Shown in pieces: positions 50,852 through 54,707 of a stretch of DNA of 54,707 bases (its first letter is position 1; every line of letters starts with the position of its first letter). This DNA comes from Beijerinckiaceae bacterium (GTDB lineage Bacteria > Pseudomonadota > Alphaproteobacteria > Rhizobiales > Beijerinckiaceae). Made by a program: the position numbers and the translations under genes. The notes under the pieces are model-generated. The model worked only from the letters and a program-made list of their open reading frames with translations. It had not been told where the DNA came from and made no database searches. The stretch is from positions 1-54,707 of the forward strand of contig CANJJI010000008.1 in assembly GCA_947474545.1 (NCBI GenBank), given 5' to 3'.

Positions 50852-53185
50852 CTAAACTCTCCTCGCCCTCGCCTCCTCGATCGCCCGCCACACTTTATCC
50901 GGCGTTGCGGGCATCGAAATATTCTTGATCCCCAAGGGCGCGAGCGCGTCATTGATAGCGTTCATCACGGCAGGCAATGCGCCCACAGTGCCGCATTCAC
51001 CAGCCCCTTTCACCCCCAGAGGATTGGTCTTTGTCGGCACAGGATTGCGATCGATTGTGAAAGAAGAGAAATTATCAGCGCGCGGCATAGCGTAATCCAT
51101 GAAAGAGCCGGAGAGCATCTGCCCGCTGCCTTCTTCATAGACGATGGTTTCCATCATCGCCTGCCCCGCCGCCTGCGCGATGCCACCATGCACCTGGCCC
51201 TCAACCAGAAGTGGATTAAGCTCGACACCGACATCATGCACAGCCGTATAGCGGTCAATTTTTAGGACACCCGTTTCGGGATCCACTTCCACTTCGCATA
51301 TATGGCAGGAATTGGGGATGTTACCGCTATCGGGCGACCATGTCGCCGTCTCGTAAAGCCCGATTTCAATATCCTTTGGCAGTTTCGATGGCTCGAAGGC
51401 AGCCATCGCTACATCGGCGAATTTCACGCTGTGATCAGTGCCCGCGACGCTGAAAACGCCGTTGTCGAACTTCACGTCGTCGACACCGGCTTCCAGCATA
51501 TGCGCAGCGATGCGTTTGGCTTTCGCGATAATTTTTTCGGTCGCCTTGAACACCGCTGTGCCGCCGATTGTGGCCGTGCGCGCAGCGCCTGTGCCAGTAC
51601 CCCACGACAATTTATCGGTGTCACCTTCAATCACGCGAATATTCTCGGCTTCCATGCCCAGCGTCTGCGAAACGATCTGCGTATAAATGGTCTCGTGGCT
51701 CTGCCCGCCTGCTGTGGAGCCAACGAGAATAGTGACAGTCCCGCCTGGATCAAAGCGCAATTCGGCCGCTTCTGGCGATGGTCCTGCGGAAGGGTCAATG
51801 CTGCAAGACAGCCCGACGCCACGCAAAAGTCCCTTGGCCTGCGAGTCTTTTCGCCGTTGGGCTGCGCCCGCGTAATCGGCAGTCTTGATGCATTTTTCCA
51901 GTAGCGCAGGAAAATCGCCGCAATCATAGGTCGCGCCATTGGCCGTCTTGTAGGGCATCGCAGAGGGCGGAATAAGATTGCGGCGGCGGATTTCAGCCGG
52001 ATCCATGCCGATTTCCCGCGCCGCCATATCGACAAGCCGCTCGATCACATAAGCGCTGGGCGCGCCGCCAGGCGCACGATAATTGGACACCGGCAGCGTA
52101 TTGGTCAGCATCGCCGCCGCTTCCGAAAAGATGGCGGGCATCTGATAGGGACCGCCGACATCATTGATGATGTTGAGCGTCGACAAAAATCCCAGCATGG
52201 AAATATAGGCGCCAACATTGTTGCGAGATGAAAAGCGCACGCCCAGAAACTTGCCATCCTTATCGAGAGCCAGCTCCGCATCAATCACCATATCGCGGCC
52301 CTGGTCATCGGCAACCAGCGCTTCACTGCGTTCGCAATTCCATTTGACAGGACGGCCCACACGCTTGGAAGCCCAGGCGACAACAGGTACTTCTGTATAA
52401 AGCCCACCTTTCATACCGTAGGAGCCGCCGACATCGCCCGCGATGATGCGCATCTGGTTTTCACCAATGTTGAAAACGAATTTCGTCATCATCGAACGCC
52501 AGACATAAGGCCGCTGGTGGCAGGCATAGATCGTGTAGTGTTCGCGGCCCGCATCGTAATCGGCAACGACAGCGCGCGGCTCCATCGTGTTGGCTGCGAC
52601 ACGATTGACGATGAAGCGGTCTTTCACGATATGCGCCGCGCTGGCAAAGGCCTTGTCGGTAGCCTCGCGGCTGCCTTTCATCGCATAGACGGGCTCATTG
52701 TTGGCGCACTCATCCCAGACAGCAGGTGCACCGGCAACATTGGCGGTTGCCGTATCGAAATGTGCAGGCAGAACCTTGTATTCAACTTCGATGCGTTCAG
52801 CGGCGTCTTTCGCTTCGGCAATGGATTCGGCGATCACGATAGCCACGGTCTGGCCGATGTGGCGCACCCGATCGCGCGTAATGCCGGGCCGCGGCGGGCG
52901 GAACATGGGCGAGCCATCCCGCTTTTTAGCCGGCGAGAGGCCCTTCACATCGCCCAGCCCGTCGGCTGCATAATCCTCGCCGGTCAGAATGGCGTAAACG
53001 CCGGGCATCTGGTTAGCGGCGGAAACGTCCATGCTGACGATCTCCGCATGGGCATGGGGCGAACGCAGAAACACCGCATGGGCCTGCCGGTCGAGCATGA
53101 TATCGTCCGTGAACCGCCCCTGCCCTTTCATCAAACGCGGCGCTTCCACCTGGCGCACAGGCTGGCTGATCGAATATCTGGTCAT
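50852..53185 (-). CDS. Second molybdenum hydroxylase large subunit (orphan)
   Basis: Mo-molybdopterin subunit of the xanthine dehydrogenase superfamily, 777 residues from the ATG at 53185 with AGGA 6 bases upstream. The N-terminal domain has RLMKGQGRFTDDIML. GDVGGSYGMKGGLY and YRAPGGAPSAYVIERL mark the cofactor domain. The catalytic glutamate is Glu730 in GAGECG. The active-site loop is not of CO dehydrogenase type. No FAD or iron-sulfur genes flank it, so it either uses those of the 45-49 kb operon or has partners elsewhere. It shares only the fold with the 45.2-kb large subunit. Confidence 0.88.
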   Translation of the reverse strand: MTRYSISQPVRQVEAPRLMKGQGRFTDDIMLDRQAHAVFLRSPHAHAEIVSMDVSAANQMPGVYAILTGEDYAADGLGDVKGLSPAKKRDGSPMFRPPRPGITRDRVRHIGQTVAIVIAESIAEAKDAAERIEVEYKVLPAHFDTATANVAGAPAVWDECANNEPVYAMKGSREATDKAFASAAHIVKDRFIVNRVAANTMEPRAVVADYDAGREHYTIYACHQRPYVWRSMMTKFVFNIGENQMRIIAGDVGGSYGMKGGLYTEVPVVAWASKRVGRPVKWNCERSEALVADDQGRDMVIDAELALDKDGKFLGVRFSSRNNVGAYISMLGFLSTLNIINDVGGPYQMPAIFSEAAAMLTNTLPVSNYRAPGGAPSAYVIERLVDMAAREIGMDPAEIRRRNLIPPSAMPYKTANGATYDCGDFPALLEKCIKTADYAGAAQRRKDSQAKGLLRGVGLSCSIDPSAGPSPEAAELRFDPGGTVTILVGSTAGGQSHETIYTQIVSQTLGMEAENIRVIEGDTDKLSWGTGTGAARTATIGGTAVFKATEKIIAKAKRIAAHMLEAGVDDVKFDNGVFSVAGTDHSVKFADVAMAAFEPSKLPKDIEIGLYETATWSPDSGNIPNSCHICEVEVDPETGVLKIDRYTAVHDVGVELNPLLVEGQVHGGIAQAAGQAMMETIVYEEGSGQMLSGSFMDYAMPRADNFSSFTIDRNPVPTKTNPLGVKGAGECGTVGALPAVMNAINDALAPLGIKNISMPATPDKVWRAIEEARARRV

Positions 53186-53428
53186 GACGTTTCCTGCGGT
53201 TTTTGATTGTCTGGGCGCACGGCGGCGCTGTTGCTGACACGTCAGCATAATCGCATGACATGCGCAATATGGGCCGCGATTCTGGAACGGCCTGCAGATA
53301 AATCAACCCGCAGCGCGGGCCCCCGGCCCGCTTTTGCGCAGGTGTGAGCCAGTGGCTCGCGCTCCCAGCGCCCAAACCCCCGCCGTGCATTGCACGCGAG
53401 GCAGGAAGGCCGGGGGATAATGGTTTTG

Positions 53429-53776
53429 TCATGACGTATTGCGCGCAACTGGCAGCACATTCCGCGCGAGCCAGTCGCATTCGCGCAACACGTGATCGAT
53501 CTCGAGACACGGTTTGACACGGAAGCCCGGCGGGCGTCCCGGCTGCATGGGTGCTCGCATTTTCAGATGGGGAAATTTCTGGCGCCGGGCCAGTGCGCGG
53601 GCGAGACGCCTGGCCTGACGCGGCAAATCCTCAAGCGCGCCGATCACGGCCTCAAGCCGCCGCAGGAGATTGATGGGGCTTATGTCCTGCACTTTTTTCT
53701 CCGCCGGAGGCGGAGCATTGAGACCCTCTTTAAGTCTGCGGAGGCCCTCATCGGTGAGCGAAATAATGCGCGGCAT
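53429..53776 (-). CDS. Conserved-looking hypothetical protein
   Basis: A 115-residue protein starting MPRIISLTDEGLRRLKEGL. The middle is helical and arginine-rich (RRLEAVIGALEDLPRQARRLARAL). The tail reads IDHVLRECDWLARNVL...NTS, a pattern I recall from uncharacterised rhizobial proteins. The ATG shares a base with the stop of the preceding gene (TGATG), so the two are translationally coupled. There are no membrane spans, and the function is unknown. Confidence 0.6.
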   Translation of the reverse strand: MPRIISLTDEGLRRLKEGLNAPPPAEKKVQDISPINLLRRLEAVIGALEDLPRQARRLARALARRQKFPHLKMRAPMQPGRPPGFRVKPCLEIDHVLRECDWLARNVLPVARNTS

Positions 53777-54141
53777 CACGGCGGGGACTTTATTCTTCGC
53801 GGAACGTTGACGATAGAAACGCGAACGGGGATCGAAAAGCGCAAAAGACTGACGCTTTTTGCCCTGCCCTTTTCCCTCGCCCTTGCGGCCAAGGCCCGGA
53901 GGGACGGAACCCGATTGGGCGCGCGAGGCGGCGCTTTAACGCCGGAAATATTGACCAGAACCACAATCAACCGCCGCACGGCAGATTCCGCTGGACGTAG
54001 CACCCGCACTATTGAGCGATGCAATTCCATGGAAATCCGCAACGGCAAGCCCTTCCCCGCCCCGCCCAGCAGCGTATAGAGCCCCGCGATGATGCGGATG
54101 AGGAGCGTTTTGTTGAGATCGATGGCTTTGGGAAAATCCAT
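53776..54141 (-). CDS. Conserved-looking hypothetical protein
   Basis: A 121-residue protein from the ATG at 54141 (MDFPKAIDLNKTLLIRIIAG). A frame 17 codons longer would start upstream of the predicted transcript start. LIRIIAGLYTLLGG near 14-27 is hydrophobic, followed by ISMELHRSIVRVLRPAESAVRRLIVVLV, which resembles an uncharacterised rhizobial family, and a basic tail. It is coupled to the next gene by TGATG. A well-formed promoter overlapping a LexA-like motif lies just upstream. The function is unknown. Confidence 0.6.
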   Translation of the reverse strand: MDFPKAIDLNKTLLIRIIAGLYTLLGGAGKGLPLRISMELHRSIVRVLRPAESAVRRLIVVLVNISGVKAPPRAPNRVPSLRALAARAREKGRAKSVSLLRFSIPVRVSIVNVPRRIKSPP

Positions 54142-54162
54142 GGCGCGGCTGGTTGTGTAAGG

Positions 54163-54177
54163 AAACAAAACAGGAAC
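54163..54177 (-). promoter_or_regulatory. LexA-like box overlapping a promoter
   Basis: Plus-strand AAAC-N7-GAAC (54163-54177), one base from the alphaproteobacterial SOS box GAAC-N7-GAAC. It overlaps the -10 and start region of the promoter at 54175-54203. A near match of this kind can occur by chance. Confidence 0.3.
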
Positions 54178-54203
54178 ATATGGTATGGACATATTCTTGT
54201 CAA
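54175..54203 (-). promoter_or_regulatory. Promoter of the hypothetical gene pair
   Basis: Perfect TTGACA (54198-54203), a 17-base spacer and TATGTT (54175-54180) on the minus strand. The predicted start gives a leader of about 27 bases before the ATG at 54141. It is the best sigma-70-type match in the accessory part of the window. Confidence 0.65.
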
Positions 54204-54356
54204 ATGGAATTTTATCCCAACCGCGATTCGAGCATCCTGCAAGTAAAACTCAGGGCCGGTGCCTGCAGCCTTTTGGGGCGCAAAACAGGCCCGTCGTTCC
54301 CCGTCTGTTATTTCCCTCGCGTGTCCTTTCGCCCGCAGCGCGCTATCGCACCCCCC

Positions 54357-54656
54357 CTACCGCCGCCCGAATTCGCGCTCCAGCCAGTTGTAATACAATG
54401 GCTGCTTGTCTTTCAGATTCTGCCGCGTGAAGGGATCGCGCGCCGCCGAACCGTGCAGAAAAACGGATGCAGTCATCGCGAAATATTCCCCGCCGTTCGC
54501 AAGCATGTAGCTCCCCGCCGGATAGAGCCCCGGCGACTTCGCTCTATTATAAAAGGCCAGTGAGCCAATTGCAAAACCGCGATTGCGCGCTGATTTTTCG
54601 CCCTGAAAGGGAATAAATCGAGGCATCCGGGTCCGAACCTGGCATGGTGTTTCCAC
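54357..54656 (-). CDS. Hypothetical protein or C-terminal gene fragment
   Basis: A 99-residue frame from a GTG at 54656, directly after an in-frame TGA at 54663-54665; an ATG at 54626 is another possible start. The segment PAGSYMLANGGEYFAMTASVFLHG and the end KDKQPLYYNWLEREFG look conserved and recall the C-terminal part of some metallopeptidase-like domains (E-Y/F-F-A ... P-x-Y-x-x-L). No HExxH is present, so it could be the remnant of a longer gene cut at or before the window edge. Confidence 0.45.
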   Translation of the reverse strand: METPCQVRTRMPRFIPFQGEKSARNRGFAIGSLAFYNRAKSPGLYPAGSYMLANGGEYFAMTASVFLHGSAARDPFTRQNLKDKQPLYYNWLEREFGRR

Positions 54657-54707
54657 GACAAATCACCAACAGGCGAGTGCCTCGAAATGCCTCTGCGCGA
54701 GACGCTA

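Noticed and set aside
53492-54079. 195-codon plus-strand frame opposite the hypothetical pair
   Set aside because: The minus-strand pair has a promoter, a TGATG coupling and family-like sequence; the plus frame has none of these.

Overview
This window reads as chromosomal DNA of an alphaproteobacterium, most likely a member of the Hyphomicrobiales (Rhizobiales). The evidence is the minus-strand order secE-nusG-rplK-rplA / rplJ-rplL-rpoB-rpoC / rpsL-rpsG-fusA-tuf / rpsJ ... secY-adk, with adk directly after secY, the short 193-residue adenylate kinase, a 101-residue cysteine-poor S14, and a full-length (2S)-methylsuccinyl-CoA dehydrogenase of the ethylmalonyl-CoA pathway. Genus cannot be fixed from the sequence alone.

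Layout. 0.3-16.6 kb: the S10, spc and str ribosomal operons (adk back to rpsL), all on the minus strand and tightly packed, preceded by a roughly 370-nt structured str leader. 17.1-17.6 kb: a lone PAS-like gene between rpoC and rpsL. 17.8-27.5 kb: rpoC, rpoB, rplL and rplJ, with a UUCG-loop terminator after rpoC, an L10-type autoregulatory leader and an own promoter upstream of rplJ. 28.3-33.4 kb: foreign cargo sitting between rplA and rplJ, which are normally adjacent. It comprises an MFS transporter, a DgkA-type kinase, a membrane-anchored protein of the linalool dehydratase/isomerase family and a CE4 polysaccharide deacetylase, flanked by a terminator on one side and a decayed IS481-like transposase start on the other. 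33.6-35.7 kb: rplA, rplK, nusG, secE.

35.9-40.9 kb: a second interruption, between secE and tRNA-Trp, with a small secreted protein, a MetE-C-terminal-like methyltransferase, an AT-rich FkbM/GT25 glycan pair and mcd. 40.9-43.8 kb: tRNA-Trp, a membrane alpha/beta-hydrolase-like protein and a cytochrome P450 broken by a single-base frameshift. 43.9-53.2 kb: a YbjQ protein, an aldo/keto reductase, a three-subunit molybdenum hydroxylase, an Asp/Glu-racemase-superfamily isomerase of maleate-isomerase type, a Bug/TctC solute receptor and a second, orphan molybdenum hydroxylase large subunit. Together these suggest uptake and oxidative breakdown of an aromatic or N-heterocyclic acid ending in a cis-dicarboxylate. 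53.4-54.7 kb: a coupled pair of small hypothetical genes with a good promoter that overlaps a LexA-like motif, and a short conserved-looking fragment at the edge.

The housekeeping part works as the usual translation, transcription and protein-export module. The inserted blocks appear insulated: rplKA ends in a strong terminator, rplJL-rpoBC restarts from its own promoter and L10 leader, and secE, tRNA-Trp and mcd each have a candidate TTGNNN-N17-TATAAG or TAAATA promoter. The most unusual item is the Ldi-family membrane protein at 30.5-32.4 kb, which keeps both catalytic-type cysteines but lacks the catalytic histidine.
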